Part shown: positions 50,709 through 59,623 of the stretch, piece after piece
Position numbering within the stretch: position 1 is the stretch's first letter
How the letters are laid out: every line of letters begins with the position of its first letter
NCBI RefSeq assembly: GCF_003001675.1
Contig: NZ_PVYW01000017.1
Location: 145,627-209,626, forward strand
Direction of reading: 5' to 3'
DNA: 64,000 bases
Source: Cohnella sp. SGD-V74
GTDB lineage: Bacteria > Bacillota > Bacilli > Paenibacillales > Paenibacillaceae
The notes under the pieces: generated by a model
The model's input: the letters and a program-made list of their open reading frames with translations, nothing else
Told to the model about the DNA's origin: nothing
Database searches by the model: none
Position numbers and translations under genes: made by a program

Positions 50709-51869
50709 CTAGAAGTAAGGAATTGTCTCGGGTGGGCGGATATCGGTCAGCGCGCCGTTATAATGTCTCAGATCCTTGGGCTCGTAGGGATACCGGAGCG
50801 CCGCGTCTGCGCGAAGCTCGATGCCCAATCCGGGAAGGTCCGGAATCCGCATGTACCCGTCTTCGAAAACCAGTTGCTCGTCGGTTATTTCTTGCCGCCA
50901 CGGTACGTCCGTTTCCATGATTTCAAGGTAGAAAAAATTCGGCGTGCACGCGGCCAGTTGCAAAGTCGTGGCGTTCGCGATCGGGCCGCTCGGATTGTGG
51001 GGAGCAAACGGAATATAGTAGCTTTCGGCCATGGCCGCGATCTTGCGGCATTCCAGCAGCCCGCCCGCATGGCTGACGTCCGGCTGAATGAAGTCCAGCG
51101 CCCGCTTCTCCAAAGCTTCTCTGAAGGCATGTCGGGAGTACAGCCTCTCCCCTCCGGCAATCGCCACATTGGATTTCAACTTGACCTGCACCATCGCATC
51201 CAGATTGTCGGGCGGAATCGGCTCTTCGAACCATACCGGCTTGAACGGCTCGATCTCGCGAGCGATCCGAACGGCCGAAGGCACGTTAAACCTGCCGTGG
51301 CCTTCGATAAACAGATCGACATCCGGGCCGACGGCCGAACGTACCGCGTCTATGCACGTCAGCGCCTTGTCGAGCTCTTCGTTGGAGATGGTCATATACG
51401 CCATGCCGAACGGGTCCCATTTCAGCCCTTTGAACCCCCGCTTCACCGCCCGCTTTGCGGCGGCGGCGAATTGCTCCGGGCTGGAGGCGCCGGCGAACCA
51501 ACCGTTGGCGTACACCTTCACCTTGTCGTGGTACTTCCCGCCCAGCAGACGATGAACAGGTACGCCGAGCGCCTTGCCGTTAATGTCCCACAGGCAAGCC
51601 TCGACCGCGCTTAACGCCGACATCAGCACCGGCCCGCCCCGCCAGTAGGCGTCGCGATACATTTGATGGTAGTGAAGCTCGATTTGCGTCGGGTCCTTCC
51701 CGATCAAATAACGCTTCAGATGCTCGATCGCGCCGACGACGGCGTGCTCCTTGTACTCCAGCGTCGCTTCTCCGACTCCGCTGATGCCTTCGTCCGTCAT
51801 CACCTTTACGAAAACCCAATTCGTACGGTAGCAATATACCGTATATATCTCCACATCCGTAATTTTCAC
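50709..51869 (-). CDS. Enolase-superfamily sugar-acid dehydratase (galactonate dehydratase-like)
   Basis: Mandelate racemase/enolase protein of 386 residues. Metal ligands Glu189, Glu215 (FEEP) and Glu241 (AGGER), with His191 and catalytic His291 (APHNPSGP), match the D-galactonate/mannonate dehydratase subgroups; QPDVSHAGG is also conserved. ATG at 51869. Would dehydrate an aldonic acid to a 2-keto-3-deoxy acid. Follows the SDR gene and complements the SMP-30 lactonase of the same operon. Stereospecificity cannot be told. Confidence 0.88.
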   Translation of the reverse strand: MKITDVEIYTVYCYRTNWVFVKVMTDEGISGVGEATLEYKEHAVVGAIEHLKRYLIGKDPTQIELHYHQMYRDAYWRGGPVLMSALSAVEACLWDINGKALGVPVHRLLGGKYHDKVKVYANGWFAGASSPEQFAAAAKRAVKRGFKGLKWDPFGMAYMTISNEELDKALTCIDAVRSAVGPDVDLFIEGHGRFNVPSAVRIAREIEPFKPVWFEEPIPPDNLDAMVQVKLKSNVAIAGGERLYSRHAFREALEKRALDFIQPDVSHAGGLLECRKIAAMAESYYIPFAPHNPSGPIANATTLQLAACTPNFFYLEIMETDVPWRQEITDEQLVFEDGYMRIPDLPGLGIELRADAALRYPYEPKDLRHYNGALTDIRPPETIPYF

Positions 51870-51896
51870 CTGGTTCCCTCGCCATCTGTAGGTTAT

Positions 51897-52649
51897 CTAT
51901 CTGTAGTAAAGCCCGCCGTTGACATCGATCGTAATTCCCGTCAAATAGCGCGCCTCCTCGCTGGCCAGAAAGACGACCGCCGCCGCAACGTCCTCTACCG
52001 AACCGAGACCGAGCGGTACGGTCCGGGACAATTCGTCCAGCCGGGACGGCCCATGCGTGCTGCGAAGCAGCTCCGTATCGATGATTCCCGGAGCTACGGC
52101 GTTTACGGTGATGCCGTGGGGCGCCGCCGTACGCGCAAGAGACTTCGTGAAGCCGAGCATGCCGCTCTTCGTCGCCGCGTAGTGAACGTGACCGAAGATC
52201 GCGCCCTGATGCGCCACTACCGAGCTGATCTGAACGATGCGACCGGACGATTGGCGAACCATTCTTTCCATCGCCTGCTTCGAGCAGAGAAAGCAGCTCG
52301 TCAAATTCGTATCGATCACGTGCCGCCAACTGTCGATCTCCGTTTCCAGAATCGATTCCGGCCTGGACGTGCCCGCGTTGTTGACGAGAATATCCAGCCG
52401 GCCGAAGCGTCGGTCGATTTGCTCGAACAGGCCCGCAACCTCCCTCTCCGACGTCACGTCGGCTTGAAAGAATGCCGCCTCTCTCCCCAAATCCTGGATC
52501 TGGCGAATCGTAGATTCCGGGTCGTCCTCGGCCGTATATGAGTTGAGGACGACATTCGCGCCCGCCCGGGCCAGTCCCAAGGCGATTCCCTTGCCTATGC
52601 CTTTGCTGGAGCCGGTCACAAGTGCCGTTTTTCCGTTAAGCTCGAACAT
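51897..52649 (-). CDS. SDR-family sugar dehydrogenase/reductase
   Basis: Short-chain dehydrogenase of 250 residues with cofactor motif TGSSKGIGKG (12-21), NNAG (90-93) and catalytic Ser142/143, Tyr157, Lys161 (YAATK). Resembles FabG and glucose-dehydrogenase-like enzymes. In this operon it is the likely oxidant of the free sugar to a lactone, ahead of SMP-30, though a role on the keto acid is possible. ATG at 52649 with GAGGAGG. Confidence 0.88.
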   Translation of the reverse strand: MFELNGKTALVTGSSKGIGKGIALGLARAGANVVLNSYTAEDDPESTIRQIQDLGREAAFFQADVTSEREVAGLFEQIDRRFGRLDILVNNAGTSRPESILETEIDSWRHVIDTNLTSCFLCSKQAMERMVRQSSGRIVQISSVVAHQGAIFGHVHYAATKSGMLGFTKSLARTAAPHGITVNAVAPGIIDTELLRSTHGPSRLDELSRTVPLGLGSVEDVAAAVVFLASEEARYLTGITIDVNGGLYYR

Positions 52650-52708
52650 GCTTTATCCTCCTCGGCGAGGCTTCTTCCCGCGCGTTCCGCTGCCAGGGCC
52701 GGAGCGCG

Positions 52709-52742
52709 GCCGAGGCCGGCGGTATGGCTCGCCGGCTTCGGC
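52709..52742 (-). other. Intercistronic hairpin after binding-protein gene
   Basis: Stem GCCGAAGCCGGC / GCCGGCCTCGGC without a T-run, between the binding-protein stop and the SDR start. Probably stabilises the upstream mRNA or lowers downstream expression rather than terminating. Confidence 0.45.
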
Positions 52743-52788
52743 TTTCTTCGCCAACGGCAACGTAGGCCGCGGGTCCTTCCAAGCGCCT

Positions 52789-54306
52789 TTACTGTCTGGC
52801 CGCCTGCTCTTCCTGATAGATTTTTGTCGCTTGCTCGATCCATTCACTGCCGCCTTCGGCCAAATATTTCTGCTTAAAGCTCTCGTACATCTGGTCGATA
52901 TCTCCTGTCGACATCATGGCCTTCGTTCTGAACTCCTTCTCCATGTCGTCCAGAATCGTGCCCTTGTCGATCTGAACCTGCGGCAGAGCGAACAGCCTGA
53001 CTTCGTCGATTAGGTTGTCGGCGGCAATCTGCCTGCCCTGCTTGGTCGCGTCGTTGAACAACGATTCTCTCATGCCGTCTTTTTTGTTCAGCAGCACGGA
53101 ATAGACGTATCCGCCGGAGTCGCGAAGCTTAACCGCATCCTCGTAAGGCGGTATCCACTCGAAGCTGCCGTCCTTGTACTGGTATTGAATCCCCTCTACC
53201 CCTGCCCAAGTCAGCGCGTCTCCCTCGTCGCTGACAAGGAAGTTCAGCAGCTTCATCGCCGCTTCGGGGTCTTTGGCCTTGCTGGAGATGACCGTATATT
53301 TGGGGCTGTTGGCCAGATTCGGATCGAGGTATCCGCCATGACCGTCCGGTCCTTTAATAAGCGTATAGACGAACTCCGGCGCGGGCTGCTCTACGTAACG
53401 GCTGAGCCAGTTTTGCGTAATGCCGTCCGCATTGAAATTGTAGGCCCCGACCTTGCCGTTCCAGAGCTTCTGGAACGATTGCAGGGACGGAATCGTCGAA
53501 AACTCCGTATCTACCAGTCCCTCTTGGTACAGCTTGTTCAAATACTTGACCGCGTCCAGGTACCCGGGAGCCAGCATCCAGGGCGTGACTTTACCGTCCG
53601 TCATCACCTGTCTGCCCATCGGAACGTTGTACGCTCCGAAAATGTGCACCCAGGTTTGCATAGCTTGAATGGCCAGGCCCACTCCGATCGTGTCCTTCTG
53701 CCCATTGCCGTCCGGATCGTCGTTGACGAATGCTTTGAGCGCTGTCCCATACTCGTCAAGCGTGGTCGGCACGGGCAAATTCAGCTTATCGAGCCAGTCC
53801 TTTCGAATCGCCAAGGAGTTGCCGCTGGCAAAGCCTTCCGGAATCCCGTAGATTTGCCCGTCGACGTAAGCGCCGCCCTTCAGATCGTCGCCTCTGTTCG
53901 CCGTGATGTTGGAGCCGTGCTTCTCGAGCAGTTCATTCAAAGGAAGGATCGCTTTGTTGTCGATTAGTTCCTTGATCTTCGTGTCGTTAACGACGAAAAT
54001 GTCCGGCGCATCGTTGGAAACGAGCAGCGTGTTCAGTCTCTTCTCGTAATCGTCGACGGAGACGGTTTGCACCTGAAGATTGATCCCCGATTGTTTGCGG
54101 ATTTCCTGAATGACCGGATTGTCCTCGGGAAAATCGGTCGCCTTGTTCATCAATGCCGTCACTACCGGAGCATCCTTCGGACTTTCGCTTGAATTCCCTT
54201 TGTTCGCGGCCGGCTCGTTCTTCGCGCACGCAGCCATAAGCAGCGCAACGATCAACCATACAACGATACCGCGAGTTGCCGTTCCGGATTTCATTCCTGT
54301 GAACAT
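52789..54306 (-). CDS. ABC transporter sugar-binding lipoprotein
   Basis: Binding protein of 505 residues. Lipoprotein signal (residues 1-27, LLMAAC lipobox), then an LplA/YtcQ-like domain with a DPDGNGQKDT loop. Two ATGs compete (54306 with GGAGGGG 4 bp away, 54294 further); the first is listed. Follows its two permeases in the operon. No ATPase gene. Confidence 0.92.
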   Translation of the reverse strand: MFTGMKSGTATRGIVVWLIVALLMAACAKNEPAANKGNSSESPKDAPVVTALMNKATDFPEDNPVIQEIRKQSGINLQVQTVSVDDYEKRLNTLLVSNDAPDIFVVNDTKIKELIDNKAILPLNELLEKHGSNITANRGDDLKGGAYVDGQIYGIPEGFASGNSLAIRKDWLDKLNLPVPTTLDEYGTALKAFVNDDPDGNGQKDTIGVGLAIQAMQTWVHIFGAYNVPMGRQVMTDGKVTPWMLAPGYLDAVKYLNKLYQEGLVDTEFSTIPSLQSFQKLWNGKVGAYNFNADGITQNWLSRYVEQPAPEFVYTLIKGPDGHGGYLDPNLANSPKYTVISSKAKDPEAAMKLLNFLVSDEGDALTWAGVEGIQYQYKDGSFEWIPPYEDAVKLRDSGGYVYSVLLNKKDGMRESLFNDATKQGRQIAADNLIDEVRLFALPQVQIDKGTILDDMEKEFRTKAMMSTGDIDQMYESFKQKYLAEGGSEWIEQATKIYQEEQAARQ

Positions 54307-54365
54307 ATAACCCCTCCTCAATCGTCTCGTAAGCGGATTTTTTCAACTGCCGTTTGCAATCGGAC

Positions 54366-55241
54366 TTACCCTTTCACCGAGCCGATAAGCACCCCCTTGA
54401 CGAAGTACTTCTGCAGGAACGGATAGATCAGCAGCATCGGCAGCATCGTTGCGATGATGGTCGCCATCTTGACCGATTCCTCCGAAATGTTGGCGATCGT
54501 CATCGAATCGTTCATGGAACGGGTGGACTCCGTCGCGCTGAAGCTCATCATCGATCTCAGGAAAATCGTCAGGATCTGCTTATCCTGAGAGTGAAGATAG
54601 AGCACGGCGTCAAAATACGAATTCCAGTGCCATACGCCGTAGAACAGCGAGATCGCCGCGATCACCGGCATCGAAACCGGCAAAATGATGGAAAACAACG
54701 TGCGCAGCGGCGTGGCGCCGTCCATGTTGGCCGACTCCTCCAGCTCCGGCGGGAGACCTTGAAAGTAATTTTTCATAATGAAGAAGTTCCATGCGCTGAT
54801 TGCCGACGGGACGATTAGCGCCCACAGGGAATCCACGAGTCCCAGATTGTTGACCAGCAGGTAAGTCGGAATCATGCCGCCGTTAAAGAGCATCGTAAAG
54901 AAAATCAGCAGCGTAATCGGCGTTCTCCCCATAAATCTGCGAATCGACAAGGGGTACGCCAGCATGGCCGTCAGCGTTACGTTGATTAACGTCCCGACGA
55001 ACAGCCGGAACAAAGAGTTGGAATACGCATGGAAGATGGAGGAATTGCGAAACAGCATTTCATAGGAATCGAACGCAAAGCCGCGCGGCAGCAGGAACAG
55101 TCCTCCCCCCATCGCCAGCTTCGGATCGCTGACGGAGTACATCAGAACGTGCCAAAACGGGTACAGCGTAGCAGCCGTGATCAGACTCAGAAGAAAATAC
55201 AGCAATCCGAGCCCCCAACCGACAGGTTGTCTCTTTCTCAC
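54366..55241 (-). CDS. Carbohydrate ABC transporter permease (LplC/YtcP type)
   Basis: Six-helix permease of 291 residues. EAA loop ELEESANMDGATPLRTLFSIILPVSMPVI and C-terminal YFVKGVLIGSVKG. GTG start at 55241 behind GAGGGGG. Fifteen bp downstream of the partner permease. Confidence 0.95.
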   Translation of the reverse strand: MRKRQPVGWGLGLLYFLLSLITAATLYPFWHVLMYSVSDPKLAMGGGLFLLPRGFAFDSYEMLFRNSSIFHAYSNSLFRLFVGTLINVTLTAMLAYPLSIRRFMGRTPITLLIFFTMLFNGGMIPTYLLVNNLGLVDSLWALIVPSAISAWNFFIMKNYFQGLPPELEESANMDGATPLRTLFSIILPVSMPVIAAISLFYGVWHWNSYFDAVLYLHSQDKQILTIFLRSMMSFSATESTRSMNDSMTIANISEESVKMATIIATMLPMLLIYPFLQKYFVKGVLIGSVKG

Positions 55242-55256
55242 CTCTTGTTCCCCCTC

Positions 55257-56216
55257 TCAAATAAAGCCGCTGTCCCTATCAATCTTTTTCGCCGTATAGT
55301 TGGTGAGCAGCACGAGCGTCAGCCCCACCAACGACTTGAATAAACCCGAAGCCGTCGCCAGATCGTACTTCGCGTTCTCGAACGCCAACTTGAACAAATA
55401 CGTATCCAAAATTTCTCCGACCTCGTAGACGGCCGGGTTATACAGCGCGTATACCTGCTCCAATCCTACGTTCAGAAAATTGCCAACATGGAAAATCAGC
55501 AGAATGACGATTGTCGTCCGCAGCCCCGGCAGCGTAATATGCCAGAGCTGACGCCATTTGCTCGCTCCGTCCACCTTGGCCGCTTCGTAGAGGGAAGGGT
55601 CGATCGTGACGATCGTGGCCAAATAGAGGATCGTTCCGAACCCCGCTTCCTTCCAGATGCTCGAGGCGATCAAAATGCTTCGGAAATATTCGACGCTGCC
55701 CATCAGATTGATCACCGCTCCGTCATGGCCGAACCATTCGGCCGCTTCCCTGACGATGCCGGTTGTCGGCGACAGAATAGCGTACAGAATGCCGCCGATG
55801 ACGATCCAGGAAACGAAGTGAGGCAAATAAATGACGGTTTGCACGAATTTCTTGAACGGAGCATGCAACACTTCATTAATCAGAATGGCCAGAATGATCG
55901 GTGCGGGAAAGACGAAAATCAACTGATAGAATCCGATGATTACCGTATTAAGCAGTGCCCTTCTGAACCCGGACATCTCGAACAAGGTCTGAAAGTTGGC
56001 GAATCCGATCCAATCGCTGGCGAAAATTCCCTGATAAATGTTGTAGTCCTTAAACGCGACAACCAACCCGTACATCGGTCCGTAATGAAAGACGAGAAAA
56101 AACAGAATGCCCGGCAAGGCCATCAAATAAAGCAGCTTATCCTTCCGAATCGCGGCGAGCCTCTGCAGCCAAGCGGACTCCTCGCGACGCTTCAGTGTTC
56201 CGGTCGAACCCTTCAA
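55257..56216 (-). CDS. Carbohydrate ABC transporter permease (LplB type)
   Basis: Six-helix permease of 319 residues. EAA loop LYEAAKVDGASKWRQLWHITLPGLRTTI; C-terminus KKIDRDSGFI. TTG at 56216 has GGGGGAG 5 bp upstream; an in-frame TTG at 56234 overlaps that site and is less likely. Partner of the permease at 54366. Confidence 0.94.
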   Translation of the reverse strand: MKGSTGTLKRREESAWLQRLAAIRKDKLLYLMALPGILFFLVFHYGPMYGLVVAFKDYNIYQGIFASDWIGFANFQTLFEMSGFRRALLNTVIIGFYQLIFVFPAPIILAILINEVLHAPFKKFVQTVIYLPHFVSWIVIGGILYAILSPTTGIVREAAEWFGHDGAVINLMGSVEYFRSILIASSIWKEAGFGTILYLATIVTIDPSLYEAAKVDGASKWRQLWHITLPGLRTTIVILLIFHVGNFLNVGLEQVYALYNPAVYEVGEILDTYLFKLAFENAKYDLATASGLFKSLVGLTLVLLTNYTAKKIDRDSGFI

Positions 56217-56242
56217 TCCGGCTCCCCCTTTCAACTTTGCTG

Positions 56243-57670
56243 TTACTGGACTCCGTTGACGCTTAGCCCCAAGGATCGAGTGGTCGGAAGCGGAGAGGCG
56301 ATCTTATAAGGCTCCACCAGCCATAGCGTGAATCCGTAAGGCTCCAGCACGCTCCGGATGTCGATTCCCTGCTCCGTCCCCTTCACCCATTCGTTCCAAC
56401 GATCGGTCAGCCCCAGCTCGATGCAGGCCGGTCCGGTCAGCCGGTTGTTGTTCAGTGCGTCGACCCGATATTCCGTAATCGTCACGTGGTCCAGGCGGAT
56501 ATGGCGCAGCATCAGATCTACTGCGGCAGGCTTATCGGTCGGATTCGTCGCCAGCAGAGCATACCCGGTTTCATCCCCCGTAGCCGCAATCTGGTGCTGA
56601 TGCTCCCCCTGCATCTCCAGCTCGTTCTTCTTCAACATGCTCAGCATGCGCATTGCGTTGCCGTTGGGCGTGGAGGCGTATTGCCCATTCTCCAGCAGCA
56701 AGTATTGGGTGAACGACATCTGATAGGACGGGTTGTGGAACGTGCACCAAGGAAAAATATGCATGCCCGGCAGTTGAGCGGACAGGATCATCGCCGACAA
56801 GACCCCGGACGCGTTTCTTAGACTGTCCGTCCATATTCCCGTTGTCTGTGTGAAACCGTATTCATCGACGAAAATCGGAAGCTCCGGCAGACCTAGTTCC
56901 TTGATCCACGCACGGTGCATCTCGTAAAACACCTTTAACCGCCTCGGATGTCCGTTGTAATCGTGCATGGAATAATAATCGATTTGCCGTTTCTCGTCGC
57001 GGTCGTTGGCCAATTGCTGCAAAAACTCGCGCCACAGATGAGGCCGGTCCATGACGGCGTTGATGGCCGAGCCGCCGATCAGCAGCGGAACGGCATAAGA
57101 ATGGCGTTCGTTCAGTCTCCTTACCGCCCGGTAGGCGCATGCGTACAGCTTGTAATAGTGCTCCGTATCGATTCCGCCAAAGCAGTCGTAGTCGCTCTCA
57201 TTGCAGGGCTCGATATAGCGAATGTTGGGATACAGGTTTTTGTAGTATTCGATCACTTTCTCGACGACCTCTTCATATTTGTCCAACGACACGATTCCGC
57301 GCTGCGTTTCTTTCTCGTATCTGCGCAGATTGAGCAAAATCTCGTCGCTTGTCTCGCTGTGGGCAGACAAATAGTCCCGCACGTTCACCTCGGACGGCAC
57401 CGTGGAACCCCAATCGTACTCATGGTGCAGCGAATCGTCCTGATAGCGGTTAACGCCGATTCGATAATTCCAGAAATACTCGTCTGTGCGGTAGTCCCAC
57501 ACCTCGTCGAGAGTTACCCAGCACCGCATAATCCGCGGGCGTCCGTGCCTCTCCGCCCAAAATGCCGGAAAATCGGCAGGCGGCGTGTAGCGCAGGGTCG
57601 AGTTTTGATACCGCTCCATACGCGGCCACTCTCTTAACGTCTTCGATGCGTCGATTTGTACTTTAGCCAT
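56243..57670 (-). CDS. GH39-like clan A glycoside hydrolase
   Basis: Protein of 475 residues without signal peptide. A (beta/alpha)8 barrel is indicated by catalytic acid/base Glu158 in IEPCNESD and nucleophile Glu270 in LPIFVDEYGF, the spacing of clan A retaining enzymes such as GH39 xylosidases; a beta-sandwich C-terminal domain follows (about 355-475). The ATG at 57670 follows AGAAGGAGA; an ATG two codons earlier overlaps the epimerase stop. Probably releases monosaccharides from the imported oligomer. Confidence 0.78.
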   Translation of the reverse strand: MAKVQIDASKTLREWPRMERYQNSTLRYTPPADFPAFWAERHGRPRIMRCWVTLDEVWDYRTDEYFWNYRIGVNRYQDDSLHHEYDWGSTVPSEVNVRDYLSAHSETSDEILLNLRRYEKETQRGIVSLDKYEEVVEKVIEYYKNLYPNIRYIEPCNESDYDCFGGIDTEHYYKLYACAYRAVRRLNERHSYAVPLLIGGSAINAVMDRPHLWREFLQQLANDRDEKRQIDYYSMHDYNGHPRRLKVFYEMHRAWIKELGLPELPIFVDEYGFTQTTGIWTDSLRNASGVLSAMILSAQLPGMHIFPWCTFHNPSYQMSFTQYLLLENGQYASTPNGNAMRMLSMLKKNELEMQGEHQHQIAATGDETGYALLATNPTDKPAAVDLMLRHIRLDHVTITEYRVDALNNNRLTGPACIELGLTDRWNEWVKGTEQGIDIRSVLEPYGFTLWLVEPYKIASPLPTTRSLGLSVNGVQ

Positions 57671-57672
57671 GA

Positions 57673-58527
57673 TCATTCTCCTTCTCGGGAAACGGAGGTC
57701 CAGAACCGCACGCTTTCCCCTTTTTTTAATCGAATATAGCCGTCCGGACTGTTCAGCCCGTTGACCGGGCCGCTTTGCGGTTCGACGCACAGGAAGCCCT
57801 TTCCGCCTCCGCCGTTGAACAGCACCCACTGCGTAAAATTGTTCGACATGCAGTAGCTGAAGTCCCCGATTCTCGCCTGCTGCCCGATCGCCGTGTAGAA
57901 TCCGGAGATCGGCTCGCCGCCTGTTCTGCATCCTTGCCGATATTCCCGTTCCCTTGCGTTAAGCTCCAGCAAAACTCCCGTCGGCAAATGCCGGCCGTCG
58001 GTTTCCCACCGCCGCCCGATCGGAACACAGAACGTCGCCGGCTCGACAAAGGCGGTATGAATGCCCAACATGACGGGCATATCAGAATCCGCCGTATTCG
58101 CGATGACAATCTCCTGCCGAAAACCTCTTCCGTCCAGCGAAACGGCGACCGTCATTCGGAAAGCAAACGGGTAGCGTTCCCCTCGGTTTTCATACTCGCA
58201 CACCGCCTTGTTCCCGCTTGCGCACACGACCCTGAACGGAGCGTCCGCCATAAAGCCGTGAATGTGATTGCCGTGCTGCAGCTCGTTCTGTTGCAGCCGG
58301 TAAGTCCTACCGTCGAAAGCAAACGCTCCATTCTCGACCCGGTTGGGCGGGACAAGCAAGGGCATGCCGTAAAGATGCGGCGCCTCTCTAAGCTCGCGCG
58401 CATGGGTCGGACAGCGCAAAATGTCCTGCTCCTTGTAGCGCAGTCGAACGGTATTGGCGCCGAAGCCTGGCCACATCGTCGCTCTCCAGTGCCCTGCTGC
58501 CAGGTGCAGGCTGTTTCCCAGCGTCAT
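57673..58527 (-). CDS. Aldose 1-epimerase family protein
   Basis: Galactose-mutarotase-like protein of 284 residues with PLLVPPNRVENGAF, the HGNHIHGF catalytic His region and the C-terminal FLCVEPQSGPVNGLN with a conserved Glu. Interconverts anomers of an aldose so that the dehydrogenase receives the right form. ATG at 58527 after GCGGGGGCGGG. Stop overlaps the start of the GH39-like gene. Confidence 0.9.
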   Translation of the reverse strand: MTLGNSLHLAAGHWRATMWPGFGANTVRLRYKEQDILRCPTHARELREAPHLYGMPLLVPPNRVENGAFAFDGRTYRLQQNELQHGNHIHGFMADAPFRVVCASGNKAVCEYENRGERYPFAFRMTVAVSLDGRGFRQEIVIANTADSDMPVMLGIHTAFVEPATFCVPIGRRWETDGRHLPTGVLLELNAREREYRQGCRTGGEPISGFYTAIGQQARIGDFSYCMSNNFTQWVLFNGGGGKGFLCVEPQSGPVNGLNSPDGYIRLKKGESVRFWTSVSREGE

Positions 58528-58562
58528 CGCCCGCCCCCGCGGCTGAGCGCGCTTCTCCCCGA

Positions 58563-59414
58563 TCAGCCTTTGAACGCATACGTCCTCATCCCCTTGACTT
58601 GGGTTCTAATGCGAAATAAACCGCCGGACAGAGGATACTGTCCCAGCGTCCGTTCGTCCAGCCGGATTCTGGCGGTCGTGACGTAGAGATCCCGTCCGTC
58701 CGGTCCGCCGAATGCGCAGGAGGTGACTCGCGGGGCCGGCACGGGAATCGACTCCAGCATGTCCCCCGTCCGGGGATTCCATCTCGACACTTGGCCGCCG
58801 TCCCAATGCGCGATCCACAGCATCCCCTCTTCGTCCGTCGTCATCCCGTCGGGTATGCCCTGCCCTTCGCGGAACCGAACGACGGAACGCGGGCGATTGA
58901 TGCTCCCCGAAACCGGATCGTAATCGAATTCGGTCACTTCCTTCGTCGGAGAATCGATCCAGTACATGCTCCTGTGATCCGGACTCCATCCCAGGCCGTT
59001 GGATACGCTTACGCCCGTCTTCACGGGCTCGAGAGGACCGTCCGCATTCAGACGATACAACGCGCCCGCTCCCTTCTCTCCGCCCATGTTCAGCGTACCT
59101 GCCCACAGACGTCCCGCCGGATCGCATTTCCCGTCGTTAAAGCGGTTGTCGGACCGTTCCTCCAGCTTCGCACGGCGCTGGAGACGGCAGGTCCGCAAAT
59201 CCAGTTCATAGATGCCGTCCTGCAGCGCTACGATGACGCTTTCGGGCGATCTTGGCGCTACCGTTCCGATCTGCTGCTCCAGTTGAATGGTTCTATTCAG
59301 CCCCGTGCCGGGATCGAAGAAGTGCAGCTTCTTCTCCGGAATGTCCACCCACCACAAGCCGTTTAATGCATCATCCCAGCATGGCCCTTCGCCGAGAGTC
59401 GCCTGTGCATCCAA
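58563..59414 (-). CDS. SMP-30/gluconolactonase family lactonase
   Basis: Six-bladed propeller lactonase of about 284 residues. Metal ligands are conserved: Glu in LGEGPCWD, Asn in NRFNDGKCD, Asn in VSNGLGWSPD and Asp in GIPDGMT. Opens a sugar lactone to the acid that the dehydratase uses. First gene of the operon. The TTG at 59414 lacks a ribosome site; GGGGGCGAG is 6-8 bases before an in-frame CTG at 59426, which would give the family-typical LELVLDA N-terminus, so the start may be CTG. Confidence 0.88.
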   Translation of the reverse strand: MDAQATLGEGPCWDDALNGLWWVDIPEKKLHFFDPGTGLNRTIQLEQQIGTVAPRSPESVIVALQDGIYELDLRTCRLQRRAKLEERSDNRFNDGKCDPAGRLWAGTLNMGGEKGAGALYRLNADGPLEPVKTGVSVSNGLGWSPDHRSMYWIDSPTKEVTEFDYDPVSGSINRPRSVVRFREGQGIPDGMTTDEEGMLWIAHWDGGQVSRWNPRTGDMLESIPVPAPRVTSCAFGGPDGRDLYVTTARIRLDERTLGQYPLSGGLFRIRTQVKGMRTYAFKG

Positions 59415-59452
59415 TACCAGTTCCAGCTTCGCTCGCCCCCAATATAATATAC

Positions 59453-59473
59453 AATAATATAAATTATATTATT
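59453..59473. promoter_or_regulatory. 21-bp palindrome, candidate GntR operator
   Basis: AATAATATAA-A-TTATATTATT, a perfect inverted repeat with a single central base, positioned just downstream of the expected transcription start. Likely repressor site; the operon-encoded GntR protein is the obvious candidate. Confidence 0.5.
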
Positions 59474-59482
59474 TTATTTAGA

Positions 59483-59511
59483 ATTATATACAATTTGAAT
59501 TTTGATGTCAA
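59483..59511 (-). promoter_or_regulatory. Consensus promoter of the sugar-acid operon
   Basis: Minus-strand TTGACA (59506-59511), 17-bp spacer, TATAAT (59483-59488): perfect SigA consensus in both hexamers, about 70 bp upstream of the lactonase gene. Confidence 0.85.
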
Positions 59512-59560
59512 CGCTTTCTTTCTTGTGATCTTCTTGGGTACTATGCCTTTGTTCGGCGCA

Positions 59561-59600
59561 ACAAAAACACCCCCTGCCGGAAAAGAAGCAGGGGGGTGTT
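59561..59600 (-). terminator. Terminator of the Gfo/Idh/MocA gene
   Basis: Stem AACACCCCCCTGC / GCAGGGGGTGTT (one bulge) followed by TTTTTG on the minus strand. Confidence 0.85.
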
Positions 59601-59623
59601 GAGATGAAAATGGCAGATTCGAT

